Shown one piece after another: positions 1-8,326 of a DNA stretch of 64,000 bases. The DNA is from Tateyamaria omphalii (GTDB lineage Bacteria > Pseudomonadota > Alphaproteobacteria > Rhodobacterales > Rhodobacteraceae). Each line of letters opens with the position of its first letter. The stretch's first letter is position 1. Made by a program: the position numbers and the translations under genes. The notes beneath the pieces were generated by a model. That model searched no databases. It saw only the letters and a program-made list of their open reading frames with translations, and had not been told where the DNA came from. The stretch is from contig NZ_BMWT01000002.1 of NCBI RefSeq assembly GCF_014651375.1, positions 129,477 through 193,476 on the forward strand, given 5' to 3'.

Positions 1-549
1 CAAAAGCAACGTGTCGGCATCGCCCGCGCCTTTGCCGGAGACGCGAAGATTGTTGTCGCGGACGAACCGGTATCGGCTCTGGACGTGTCGGTTCAGGCCG
101 CGGTCACAGACCTGCTGATGGAAATTCAGCGCGAGCATAAGACAACGCTTTTGTTTATCAGCCATGACCTGTCTATTGTGCGCTATCTCAGCGACCGGGT
201 GATGGTCATGTATCTGGGTCACGTGGTTGAGTTGGGGTCGACCGAACAGGTCTTTGCCCCACCCTATCACCCCTATACCGAGGCCCTGCTTTCAGCCGTT
301 CCCATCGCCGACACATCAGTGGAAAAACAGCACATCGTGCTTGAGGGCGACATTCCGTCCGCGATGAATCCGCCCTCGGGTTGCCCGTTCCAGACCCGGT
401 GTAGATGGAAATCGGACGTTCCCGGAGGCCAGTGTGAAAAGGAAGTTCCGCCAGTGCGCTTTCTTGCGGAAGGCCATCAGGTCAAGTGCCACTTGGCGGA
501 AGACATCCTTGCTAAGATGGAGCCGGTTATCAAAATCGCGGCTGAATGA
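1..549 (+). CDS. Oligopeptide/dipeptide-type ABC transporter ATP-binding subunit, C-terminal part
   Basis: The gene enters from the left edge; frame 1 is open from base 1, so the start and the Walker A part are missing. What remains begins inside the ABC signature (QKQRVGIARA), followed by Walker B with the D-loop (VVADEPVSALD) and the H-loop (FISHD). The C-terminal 60 residues carry the cysteine-containing extension typical of Opp/Dpp ATPases (GCPFQTRC ... CHL). In that family the protein powers inner-membrane import of peptides or other small solutes together with a second ATPase, two permeases and a periplasmic binding protein, which would lie to the left. Substrate cannot be told. The stop abuts the convergent gene that follows. 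Confidence 0.93.
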   Translation, partial: QKQRVGIARAFAGDAKIVVADEPVSALDVSVQAAVTDLLMEIQREHKTTLLFISHDLSIVRYLSDRVMVMYLGHVVELGSTEQVFAPPYHPYTEALLSAVPIADTSVEKQHIVLEGDIPSAMNPPSGCPFQTRCRWKSDVPGGQCEKEVPPVRFLAEGHQVKCHLAEDILAKMEPVIKIAAE

Positions 550-1035
550 TTACAGATATTCGGAGGCCGCAGTGTAGTTCGCAACGAACTGCCAGAACGC
601 CGGGATGACAACCGTTTCGACCCAATAGCGCAAGTCCGTGAAATTGGCGGCCAGAACGCCAATCAGGTAAGCTGTCCAGAATTGCCATGCGCGCGGTGCT
701 GTCCTGGAAAAGATCAATGTCCCGAGAAAGGCGAAGGGTGCAAGGACCACTGCAGCGATGTATCCAGCGATTTTGAAATCAGCCAGGATAAGGCCATAAA
801 GCGTCAGGTAATCGAGCGTGATGATGAACAGAAAACCGATATTGCTGGCAAAAAGAAGGCCAGCGATTCCGCCGGCGATCGCTCCTGCCACCAACATGTC
901 AAAGTGAAACCTGCGGTCCTTGTACGCTTCGTGCACAAGCTTTGCCTTTGGCGATACGACATCGCTGGCGTTACGCGCTTCGCCACTGTTAATGCGACTC
1001 AGACGTTCCTCGAATGTGGACTGACCAGGTTTCAT
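550..1035 (-). CDS. Small integral membrane protein of unknown function
   Basis: 161 residues. The N-terminal 45 residues are polar; then come about four hydrophobic stretches (near residues 46-65, 68-90, 93-110 and 118-135) that look like membrane spans, ending in an aromatic-rich tail. The ATG is preceded by AAGGGG at good spacing. It is convergent with the ABC ATPase gene, with no gap between the two stop codons. I do not recognise a named family and propose no function. Confidence 0.7.
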   Translation of the reverse strand: MKPGQSTFEERLSRINSGEARNASDVVSPKAKLVHEAYKDRRFHFDMLVAGAIAGGIAGLLFASNIGFLFIITLDYLTLYGLILADFKIAGYIAAVVLAPFAFLGTLIFSRTAPRAWQFWTAYLIGVLAANFTDLRYWVETVVIPAFWQFVANYTAASEYL

Positions 1036-1138
1036 GCGTGCCCCTTTCGCTACTGCTCAGTTCCCGGGTTACGTGCATGAAATGGCGGTTTTAAGGCAAC
1101 ATCGGCGCAATCAAAGGGCGCGCGAAACGAATGGCAGA

Positions 1139-1726
1139 TCAGCTGCCCCAGATGACCTTCACGTAATTTCGAGTCTCGCGAAATGGTGGGACGCCGTTGT
1201 ACTTCTTCACGGCCCCCGGCCCCGCGTTGTAGGCCGCCAAAGCAAGGCGCCAACTGCCAAAGGTGCGGTACTGCGCCTTGAGGTAGCGCGCGCCGCCTTC
1301 AAGGTTCTCTGCGGGGTCGTTTCTGTCCACACCCAAACTACGCGCGGTTGCAGGCATCAATTGTGCCAAGCCGTACGCACCTTTGTGAGATCTGGCCTTC
1401 GCGTTCCAGCCACTCTCTTGCTGAACAAGCCGCAAGAACAGGTCCTCGGGCACGCCATGGCGTCGTGCTGCGTCCTTGGCCATGTTCAGATAGGGGCCGC
1501 GATACTTTCCACGATATTTCTTGGTCTCAGTGTCCCACTTGGTGGGGGTCACAACCTTGGGAGGCTGAAGACGAACAGAATTGGAATACTGCGTCGCCGC
1601 CCGGCTATCCAAAACCTTGGTTTGAGATTTGAACAAAGAACCGCGGTTTTTCGTGGAAAGCGTCTGCGCCGCTCCAGCATCAACCATGAAGGCGGCGATA
1701 ATCGCCCCAGCCCAGAGTGCTCGCAT
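1139..1726 (-). CDS. Lytic transglycosylase, SLT domain, exported
   Basis: 195 residues from the ATG at 1726. I prefer this start to upstream in-frame codons because it opens with a signal peptide ([20 protein letters not shown]) and has a GGGACGGGAAA Shine-Dalgarno stretch before it. The SLT catalytic domain spans roughly residues 82-192: the ESGWN motif with the presumed catalytic Glu104, GLAQLMP near 119-125 and AYNAGPG near 165-171. Such enzymes cleave the glycan strand of peptidoglycan to 1,6-anhydromuramoyl products in the periplasm. Its length is short for the family, so it is a minimal LT without LysM or other binding modules. Divergent from ssb. Confidence 0.9.
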   Translation of the reverse strand: MRALWAGAIIAAFMVDAGAAQTLSTKNRGSLFKSQTKVLDSRAATQYSNSVRLQPPKVVTPTKWDTETKKYRGKYRGPYLNMAKDAARRHGVPEDLFLRLVQQESGWNAKARSHKGAYGLAQLMPATARSLGVDRNDPAENLEGGARYLKAQYRTFGSWRLALAAYNAGPGAVKKYNGVPPFRETRNYVKVIWGS

Positions 1727-1896
1727 CGTTTCCCGTCCCCAGATCGTACACTGCCACCGTTTCTCGCCGCGCAATATACGGCTTTTTTGCCAACTTTCCA
1801 CCTCCGAGATTTAAGTCTGCATTAACCACGTGTAGTCTAGCCAGAACTTTAGGCCGCGGCACGGAATCAGCCCGGCATGGGACAAAGGGGAAGAAC

Positions 1897-2400
1897 ATGG
1901 CAGGGTCCGTCAACAAGGTCATTCTGATCGGCAATCTGGGGCGTGACCCCGAGGTGCGGACATTCCAGAATGGTGGCAAGGTGTGCAACCTGCGCATCGC
2001 AACATCCGAAACGTGGAAAGATCGCAATACCGGCGAACGCAAGGAACGCACGGAATGGCATTCTGTTGCGATCTTCTCCGAGCCACTGGCGCGGGTGGCA
2101 GAGCAATATCTGCGCAAGGGCTCAAAGGTATATCTTGAAGGCCAGCTCGAAACTCGAAAATGGCAGGATCAATCAGGTCAGGACCGGTATTCGACTGAGG
2201 TTGTCCTTCGACCCTACACCTCGACCCTGACCATGCTTGATGGCCGCGGCGAAGGTGGTGGCGGAGGGAACTTTGGCGGCGGCGGTGGCGGCGGCCAGAT
2301 GGGCTATGATGATCGTGACGGCGGCTATGGCGGTGGCGGCAGCAGCAGCCAACCCAGCCCGGCCCCAAGCCGAGATCTGGATGACGAAATCCCTTTCTAA
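1897..2400 (+). CDS. ssb: Single-stranded DNA-binding protein
   Basis: 167 residues from the ATG at 1897, after AAAGGGGAAGAAC. The N-terminal OB fold is plain ([20 protein letters not shown], then NLRIATSE and [15 protein letters not shown]), followed by a glycine-rich flexible linker from about residue 115 and the acidic C-terminal tail DLDDEIPF that recruits replication, repair and recombination partners. It binds and protects ssDNA, normally as a tetramer. A strong terminator follows directly. I looked for an SOS box upstream (GTTC or GAAC pairs) and saw no convincing one. Confidence 0.97.
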   Translation: MAGSVNKVILIGNLGRDPEVRTFQNGGKVCNLRIATSETWKDRNTGERKERTEWHSVAIFSEPLARVAEQYLRKGSKVYLEGQLETRKWQDQSGQDRYSTEVVLRPYTSTLTMLDGRGEGGGGGNFGGGGGGGQMGYDDRDGGYGGGGSSSQPSPAPSRDLDDEIPF

Positions 2401-2417
2401 ATCGCTTTTTCCAGACC

Positions 2418-2448
2418 AAAAGGCCCGCGCTCAAAACGCGGGCCTTTT
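2418..2448 (+). terminator. Rho-independent terminator after ssb
   Basis: Perfect 12-bp stem AAAAGGCCCGCG / CGCGGGCCTTTT with a 7-nt loop, ending in a T run, 18 bases after the ssb stop. Because both arms carry A/T runs, it can also stop transcription coming from the opposite strand (the aroK-aroB-PPOX operon). Confidence 0.92.
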
Positions 2449-2466
2449 GCCGTTCAAATACCGCGC

Positions 2467-3063
2467 CTAGTACAGCGTATCGCGATAAAGCTTTTCGACC
2501 GCATCCTGACCGGTGCGTTCGTCCGGAAGCGATGTGTGATCCTTGAGCATTTCAAGCAGTGTCGCGACCGGGCGGTTTGAAGGCCAGCTTTCAGGTTTCC
2601 AAAGGCCCGCCCGCATAGGCGCCTTACCGCAGTGGGTATAGATTTCATCTGCCGTGATACGCAGCACCGTCTTTGGGCTCCTCCCATTCACCTGAAACTG
2701 GTCGCATAGCACAGGATCATCGCTGATCTCGGCCGTTCCATTCACACGCAGGGTCTCATCCACGGTCGGAATAAGGAAAAGAAGCGCCACTTTCGGATGC
2801 GCCAGAATGTTCATCAAGCTGTCGATCCGATTGTTGCCTGGACGATCCGGCAACAGCAGCGTTGTGTCGGACTCAACCGTTACAAAACCCGCTGGATCGC
2901 CTTTCGGCGAAATATCCAAATTTTGACCATCAGATGTCGCCAGCACAAGAAAGGTTGAGTGTTCGATGAATTGTCGGCAATGCGCATCAAAGGCCGAGAT
3001 AACCTTTGCGGCTGCCCTTTGATGAACTTCTCCGTACAGTTCCCGCAGTCTTTCCGGCGTCAT
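2467..3063 (-). CDS. PPOX-class FMN-binding protein (pyridoxamine 5'-phosphate oxidase fold)
   Basis: 198 residues. The split-barrel flavin fold shows in FLVLATSDGQNLDISPKGD (near residues 38-56), then LLLPDRPGNNRIDSLMNI and ILAHPKVALLFLIP with the substrate/FMN-side loops, and TLRVNGTAEI. This matches the uncharacterised MSMEG_1061-like PPOX subgroup, whose members bind FMN or F420 and whose substrates are mostly unknown. It lies 24 bases downstream of aroB on the same strand and probably shares its transcript; nothing links it chemically to shikimate synthesis. Confidence 0.8.
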   Translation of the reverse strand: MTPERLRELYGEVHQRAAAKVISAFDAHCRQFIEHSTFLVLATSDGQNLDISPKGDPAGFVTVESDTTLLLPDRPGNNRIDSLMNILAHPKVALLFLIPTVDETLRVNGTAEISDDPVLCDQFQVNGRSPKTVLRITADEIYTHCGKAPMRAGLWKPESWPSNRPVATLLEMLKDHTSLPDERTGQDAVEKLYRDTLY

Positions 3064-3087
3064 CTTCCAATCTCCCTTCTAAAATCG

Positions 3088-4200
3088 TTACCTGCCCTGC
3101 AGTGCATCCTCCAAAACGGCCATCACTGCATCCTTCGGAACATCCGAAGTGACAAAGGCCTGACCTATGCTGCGCGCGAGGATAAAATTCAGTGTGCCGG
3201 CAACGACTTTCTTATCCTGGTCCATCAAGTCCAACAGACCGGCCGCATCGGGTAGATCACCGGGAATGTCGGTGATGTCGGCCTTCATCCCCATTGTCTT
3301 GATATGCGCACGCACCCGGCTGGGATCTTCCTGCGAACACAGCCCTAGTCGCGCCGACAGTTCGAACGCCAGGCCGCACCCGACCGCAACTCCTTCGCCA
3401 TGCAGCAACCGGTCTGAATATCCAGTTGCCGCTTCCAACGCATGGCAGAACGTATGACCGAGGTTCAAAAGCGCCCGATCACCCTGCTCTGTCTCGTCAC
3501 GCGTCACGATCTCGGCCTTCATTTCAACGGATCGTTTGACAGCCGCCACCCGCAACGCCATATCACCTGCCGCCATCGCCGGTGCATTGCCTTCGAGCCA
3601 TTCAAAAAACGCAGCGTCCCCGAGCAGGCCGTATTTCATCACTTCGCCATACCCGGCAAGGAAATCACGCTCGGACAGGGACGCCAACACATCGGTATCC
3701 GCCAGCACGAGGCTAGGTTGGTGAAAGGCGCCGGCAAGATTCTTGCCCTGCACCGTATTGATCCCGGTCTTGCCCCCCACCGAACTGTCGACCTGCGCCA
3801 ACAGCGAGGTGGGCACCTGCACGAAGCGCACACCACGGCGTAGTATGGCACAGGCAAAACCCACTAAGTCGCCGATGACGCCGCCGCCAAGGGCAACAAC
3901 CACATCGCTGCGTTCGATCTTTTGATCCAGCAGCCACTCGGTTACTTGGCTTAGATACGTCCAGCTTTTGGTCGCTTCGCCTGGAGGCAGCTCCAAGGCG
4001 ACTGCCTCTATCCCCGCATCAGCCAACCCTGACCGCAAAGCATCCACATGCAGAGCCGCGACCCGGGTTTCCGTAACGATGGCAACGCGCAGACGCGGCA
4101 GCAGTGGCGAAATGAGTGCGCCCGCTTCGGCCAACAAGCCCGGCCCGATCAACACATCATATGCTCGATCACCCAAGGGGACATGGACTGTCTCACGCAT
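3088..4200 (-). CDS. aroB: 3-dehydroquinate synthase
   Basis: 370 residues from the ATG at 4200, which overlaps the aroK stop by 8 bases. It converts DAHP to 3-dehydroquinate, the second step of the shikimate pathway, in the cytosol, using NAD+ and a divalent metal. Visible motifs: the glycine-rich NAD site VVALGGGVIGDLVGF near residue 100, the metal-ligand Glu in GYGEVMKYGLL, and the two metal-ligand histidines in LLNLGHTFCHALE and LLHGEGVAVG. Length is standard. The aroK-aroB order with overlap is typical of proteobacteria. Confidence 0.97.
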   Translation of the reverse strand: MRETVHVPLGDRAYDVLIGPGLLAEAGALISPLLPRLRVAIVTETRVAALHVDALRSGLADAGIEAVALELPPGEATKSWTYLSQVTEWLLDQKIERSDVVVALGGGVIGDLVGFACAILRRGVRFVQVPTSLLAQVDSSVGGKTGINTVQGKNLAGAFHQPSLVLADTDVLASLSERDFLAGYGEVMKYGLLGDAAFFEWLEGNAPAMAAGDMALRVAAVKRSVEMKAEIVTRDETEQGDRALLNLGHTFCHALEAATGYSDRLLHGEGVAVGCGLAFELSARLGLCSQEDPSRVRAHIKTMGMKADITDIPGDLPDAAGLLDLMDQDKKVVAGTLNFILARSIGQAFVTSDVPKDAVMAVLEDALQGR

Positions 4201-4780
4201 TCGTTTTCTCCAACACATCGGGTCTTTCAACCAACAAAGTGGCAATCACACGGTCGACCATTTCCTCGATACTGAGGTTTGGCAGTGACACAACAGTCAC
4301 GTCCGCCAGCGCGTAAAGCGGCACGCGCGCACTGTAAATCTCGCTCAGGGTCGCGCGCGGGTCAGGGGTGCGTAACAACGGGCGCGTATCCTTGTTACGA
4401 ACCCTCTGCCACAGAAGATCAAGACTTGCATCCAGCCAGACAGACACGCCGCGCGCGGATACATTGGAACGGTTCTCTTCCGCCAGGAAAGCCCCGCCGC
4501 CAGTCGAAAGAATGCCCCGTTCTTCGTCAAGAAGACGGGAAATCACCTGTGTTTCCTTGCTCCGAAAGAACGGCTCTCCGTCGCGTTCAAAGATTTCAGG
4601 CACAGTCATGTTAGCCGCGCTTTCGATCTCTGCATCGCTGTCCAGAAATGGCACCCCCAACCTTTGCGCCAGCGCACGGCCCACTGCCGTTTTGCCCGCG
4701 CCCATCATGCCAACCATCACCACGGTCTTCTTCAGTCGAAAGCTTGCCCCAGAATTATTATTTTGCTGATTTTCGCTCAT
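4193..4780 (-). CDS. aroK: Shikimate kinase
   Basis: 195 residues from the ATG at 4780; the longer frame upstream has no family similarity. It phosphorylates shikimate at the 3-hydroxyl. The P-loop is GMMGAGKT (about residues 24-31), followed by the shikimate-site Asp in FLDSDAEIE, the Arg in FFRSKE, and GGG in STGGGAFL; the lid arginines sit in NKDTRPLL. A polar N-terminal extension of some 15 residues (asparagine-rich) precedes the kinase core. First gene of the aroK-aroB-PPOX operon, divergent from the small membrane protein at 4874. Confidence 0.96.
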   Translation of the reverse strand: MSENQQNNNSGASFRLKKTVVMVGMMGAGKTAVGRALAQRLGVPFLDSDAEIESAANMTVPEIFERDGEPFFRSKETQVISRLLDEERGILSTGGGAFLAEENRSNVSARGVSVWLDASLDLLWQRVRNKDTRPLLRTPDPRATLSEIYSARVPLYALADVTVVSLPNLSIEEMVDRVIATLLVERPDVLEKTNA

Positions 4781-4873
4781 ATGGATGTCAATGACGTGAT
4801 TTTGCAAAAAAGGCCATATATGCTGTGAGCAAAACAAAGAAGCACCACCAAGAATTCTGGGGCAGGCAAACAC

Positions 4874-5023
4874 ATGATCCGTCTATTCAAGCTGTTGATC
4901 TTTCTCGCGATCATCGGATTTATCGGGCTGGTCGGCTATGCCTATGTGGGTGAGTACTTCGGCGCCAATTTCTCGCCCCCACAGGATGAAACGCGCGTGC
5001 CTGTCACATTGGATGCAGAATAG
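4874..5023 (+). CDS. 49-residue single-span membrane protein
   Basis: An ATG at 4874 opens 49 codons ending in TAG at 5021. The product is a positively charged start (MIRLFK), one hydrophobic span to about residue 25, and a short polar tail. Its last codons overlap the start of the next gene by 11 bases, and the following gene also overlaps xerD, so three products are translated from one tight unit. Similar tiny proteins beside aroK occur in Rhodobacterales (recollection of gene order, not a search). Function unknown. Confidence 0.65.
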   Translation: MIRLFKLLIFLAIIGFIGLVGYAYVGEYFGANFSPPQDETRVPVTLDAE

Positions 5024-6551
5024 TCTTGGACCTCTTCTTGCCGCGCTGGTCTGCGCTGGCACCAGCCTGAGTGCTCAGGAACAGGCCACGGCACCGCTGA
5101 GCGTGATCGACTGGCTTGACACGCAAGTGGCGGCGCCTGCCAACCAGCCCGTTCAACCCGAGCCTGATGTCACATCAAGCGGCGTTATTCCGCAGGTCAC
5201 CGTGCAACCGTTGAGCGATGTTGCCGCACAACGCGTTGGGCTCGCGCCTTCCAACGTGACCGGCTTGCCCGATACGCTTTGGTCCGGCAGCAACGGATCT
5301 GACTTGGCCGAAGCGGTCAAGGCTTTACCCGATACTTCGCTGCCCGCGCTGCAATCGCTGACCATGACCCTATTGCTAGCGGAGGCGAACCCGCCACTCG
5401 GGAATGCCGCCTCCTTTGATCTGGCCAGAGTTGACGCGCTCATGCGGTTTGGTGCGCTGGACCCCGCGCTTGCCTTGCTGGAACAGACCGCGGTCAATCG
5501 CAGTCCTGCGCACCTAAAGCGGTACCTCGATTTGTCATTGATCGCAGGAACCGAAGGAGGTGCTTGCGCACTGACAACACAGGACCCTGGCCTCTCGCCC
5601 GCAAGACCTTATGACGTATTCTGCTCGGCACGGGCGGGCGATTGGGACAACGCCGTGCTGGTTCTTGGGACGTCTCGCGCGCTCGGCCTTATTGAACCTG
5701 CGATGGCCGACGCTCTAGAACGGTTTCTGGATCCGGAGCTGTTCGAGGGTGAGCCGCCCCTTCCCGTCCCAGCGACGCCGGACCCGCTTGCGTTCCGTCT
5801 ATTCCAGGCGATTGGCACCCCCATCCCAACACGTGGCTGGCCGGTCGCATACGCAAATGCCGACCTGTCATCCAATTCAGGTTGGAAGGCGCAGCTGGAG
5901 GCAGCAGAGCGCTTGGCCCAGCGTGGTGCATTGGGCGACAATCGCCTTCTGGGTCTCTACACACAACGTCGTCCCGCAGCATCAGGGGGAGTATGGGATC
6001 GGGTCGCCGCCGTTCAACGGTTTGACACCGCACTGGCAACAGGCAGCCCGGCCGCTGTTTCCAAGACGCTTCCGGCAGCGTGGCGCGCCATGGGGGACGC
6101 AGGTTTGCAAACCGTTTTTGCCGCACTGTTTTCGGACAGGCTGTCTGAAATGGTCCTAAGCGGAACAACTGCCGATCTGGCGTTCGAGGTTCTGTTGCTG
6201 TCACCAAATTATGAAATGGCTGCTGCAGAATTCCCGGCGCGCGCCATGCGACGCCCGGTCTTGAGCGCCATCGCATCTGGTTCCATCCCGCCGGGGCTTA
6301 GCGCCGACGGAATTGAAGGGGCCGTGGTTGCCGCTTTTTCCGATGCGGAACCGGACCCTGAAATCGTGTCGCTTGCACAGTCAGATGCACTGGGAGCTGC
6401 ACTGCTGCAAAGTATCCCACTGGCGCATGCTGGCAGTTCCGGTGACGTCGCGCAGCTGACAACCGGCCTTGCGACCTTGCGCGCGCTTGGCCTTGAGGAT
6501 GTGGCGCGGCGCACCGCCCTTCAGGTCCTTTTGCTGAAAGGAACAGGATGA
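5013..6551 (+). CDS. Exported protein of unknown function upstream of xerD
   Basis: 512 residues from the ATG at 5013. This start gives a clear signal peptide (MQNSLGPLLAALVCAGTSLS, then AQEQ). The remainder is alanine- and leucine-rich and looks mostly helical, with many short helix pairs suggestive of a repeat solenoid, but I see no firm TPR signature and no catalytic motif. It begins inside the preceding small gene and its TGA overlaps the xerD ATG (ATGA). Probably periplasmic; no function proposed. Confidence 0.72.
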   Translation: MQNSLGPLLAALVCAGTSLSAQEQATAPLSVIDWLDTQVAAPANQPVQPEPDVTSSGVIPQVTVQPLSDVAAQRVGLAPSNVTGLPDTLWSGSNGSDLAEAVKALPDTSLPALQSLTMTLLLAEANPPLGNAASFDLARVDALMRFGALDPALALLEQTAVNRSPAHLKRYLDLSLIAGTEGGACALTTQDPGLSPARPYDVFCSARAGDWDNAVLVLGTSRALGLIEPAMADALERFLDPELFEGEPPLPVPATPDPLAFRLFQAIGTPIPTRGWPVAYANADLSSNSGWKAQLEAAERLAQRGALGDNRLLGLYTQRRPAASGGVWDRVAAVQRFDTALATGSPAAVSKTLPAAWRAMGDAGLQTVFAALFSDRLSEMVLSGTTADLAFEVLLLSPNYEMAAAEFPARAMRRPVLSAIASGSIPPGLSADGIEGAVVAAFSDAEPDPEIVSLAQSDALGAALLQSIPLAHAGSSGDVAQLTTGLATLRALGLEDVARRTALQVLLLKGTG

Positions 6552-7510
6552 GCGACCGTTGGATCTCGACTTTTCTGGATGCGCAGGCCGCAGAATTGGG
6601 TGCAGCGCGCAACACCTTGTTAGCCTATGGCCGCGATCTCAAGGATGTCGATGGATGGCTCGCCAGCAAAGACACAGATTTTGAAACGGCGACGACAGCC
6701 CAAATTGAAGACTACCTGATCCATTGCGATGCACAGGGGCTTGCCAAGTCCACTCGTGCCCGACGCCTGTCAGCCATCAAGCAGTTGTACCGGTTCGCAT
6801 TTGAAGAAGGTTGGCGCAGTGACAACCCTGCTATTCAGATCGCAAGCCCTGGTCAGGACAAGCGATTGCCCAAAACGCTGGATGAAGGCGAGGTCGACCG
6901 CCTTTTAGCGTCGGCGCGCAGCTTTGGGCGTGACGAACATGACAGGGTAAGGGACACATGTCTGATGGAGCTGCTGTATGCCACTGGCATGAGGGTCAGC
7001 GAACTTGTCAGCCTGCCTGTTTCGTCGGCCCGGGGTGATCCGCAGATGCTGCTAATACTGGGAAAGGGCGGCAAGGAACGGATGGTGCCGCTATCCACAT
7101 CAGCCCGCCTCGCCCTGTTCGACTGGATCAAATTGCGCGACGACAAGCAGCAGAAGAAAGAAGACAATGGCGCGGCACCTTCGCGGTTCCTGTTCCCTTC
7201 GCGCGGGGCATCGGGCTACCTGACCCGGCACTGGTTTTATGCCCGTATCAAGTCGCTGGCCGTTCATGCCGGGGTCGATCCGAGCAAAGTCACCCCACAC
7301 ACGCTACGGCACGCATTTGCGACGCATCTGCTGGCTGGCGGCGCGGATTTGAGAGCCATCCAGACGATGTTGGGGCACGCTGACGTGGCGACAACCGAAA
7401 TCTACACGCATGTTGTTGACGAACGGCTGACACAACTGGTGCTGGATCATCACCCCTTGGCCAAGGACGACCGCAAATCGGGTGGCAAAACATCTTCGGA
7501 CGGCCAATAA
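6548..7510 (+). CDS. xerD: Site-specific tyrosine recombinase XerD
   Basis: 320 residues. The N-terminal SAM-like core-binding domain covers about residues 4-88 and the catalytic domain about 105-300. Catalytic residues are visible: Arg149 (TGMRVSEL), Lys173 (GKGGKER), His251 and Arg254 (HTLRHAFATHLL), His277 (LGHADVATT) and the nucleophile Tyr286 (IYTHV). With XerC it resolves chromosome dimers at dif at the FtsK-activated septum. A lysine- and glutamine-rich insertion near residues 198-208 and a polar C-terminal tail make it slightly longer than the E. coli protein. Starts by ATGA overlap; its last 61 bases overlap the convergent gene. Confidence 0.96.
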   Translation: MSDRWISTFLDAQAAELGAARNTLLAYGRDLKDVDGWLASKDTDFETATTAQIEDYLIHCDAQGLAKSTRARRLSAIKQLYRFAFEEGWRSDNPAIQIASPGQDKRLPKTLDEGEVDRLLASARSFGRDEHDRVRDTCLMELLYATGMRVSELVSLPVSSARGDPQMLLILGKGGKERMVPLSTSARLALFDWIKLRDDKQQKKEDNGAAPSRFLFPSRGASGYLTRHWFYARIKSLAVHAGVDPSKVTPHTLRHAFATHLLAGGADLRAIQTMLGHADVATTEIYTHVVDERLTQLVLDHHPLAKDDRKSGGKTSSDGQ

Positions 7511-8256
7511 CCCGATCGCAACGCCTTGTGATAGCCCTGCGTCAACCCGGCAGCTTCCATATCGGCGATGGCGCCCCCAACGTCATATGTGAGGCGGTGC
7601 AAGCTGAGCTGCCCAGATGTCAACACAGCGAATGCCGTGTCCGCGTTGCCATCATGCGGTGGCATTCCGACAACGCCCGCATTGATCCATTCGCCTCGAC
7701 CGACTGCGCGCCGAAACGGAATACCCGAATGACCGGCAATCACATGATCCACTGGCCCCACGATAGCCTCCAAAGCCTGGCATTCGAGTTCGAAGACGTC
7801 GGCAGGAGACGTAGACCACAGGAACCGCGCCACATCCGTCACTCCGCCATGGATGACACCGTAGCGCGCCCCGCAATGAGAGAAGGTGACAATGTCAGGT
7901 AACGCGCGCATCCAGTCACGATCATCACTTGAGATCTGATCATCCGCAAATCGAAACCATCGGACAGACAACAGATCACATGAACTTCCCTTTTCAAATC
8001 CGCACCCGCAATCAGATGCTCCGGCTGCCAACTGGATTTCGCAGTTTCCAGCAACCACCGGACATCCAGCTGCGCGTATCGCAGCAACCGTGTCAGCGGG
8101 CCGCCCACAATACGCAACGACATCACCGGTGCAGATGACATATGCACTTCGTTTCCGAGCCTGCTCCAACACCGCTTCGGTCGCCTGAAGGTTCGAATAC
8201 GGCCCACCAAAAACCAGTATCGGATCATCAATCGCACCCAGATCCTGCACGCGCAT
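7450..8256 (-). CDS. Metallophosphoesterase-family protein with altered first metal motif
   Basis: 268 residues from the ATG at 8256 (AAGGGA upstream). The calcineurin-like fold is recognisable from GDVVAYCGRPADTV, VVAGNCE, VIHGG and IAGHSGIPF. The first block, which normally supplies D-x-H in a S-D-x-H-G-N loop, reads GGPYSN at residues 17-22, so both the Asp (Gly18) and the His (Tyr20) ligands are replaced. The family hydrolyses phosphoesters using two metals; with half the first site missing this member may have a changed metal need or be a binding protein. Its 3' end runs 61 bases into xerD on the other strand. Confidence 0.8.
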   Translation of the reverse strand: MRVQDLGAIDDPILVFGGPYSNLQATEAVLEQARKRSAYVICTGDVVAYCGRPADTVAAIRAAGCPVVAGNCEIQLAAGASDCGCGFEKGSSCDLLSVRWFRFADDQISSDDRDWMRALPDIVTFSHCGARYGVIHGGVTDVARFLWSTSPADVFELECQALEAIVGPVDHVIAGHSGIPFRRAVGRGEWINAGVVGMPPHDGNADTAFAVLTSGQLSLHRLTYDVGGAIADMEAAGLTQGYHKALRSGYWPSEDVLPPDLRSSLAKG

Positions 8257-8326
8257 CCTGTCGCATCCCTTGATTGCGTCGTCTGCCACCCCCATAACCG
8301 ATCCAAGATCAAAGGATAAATCACGA

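Noticed and set aside
1727..1896. SOS (LexA) box before ssb
   Set aside because: Only a single GAAC is present and no correctly spaced partner.
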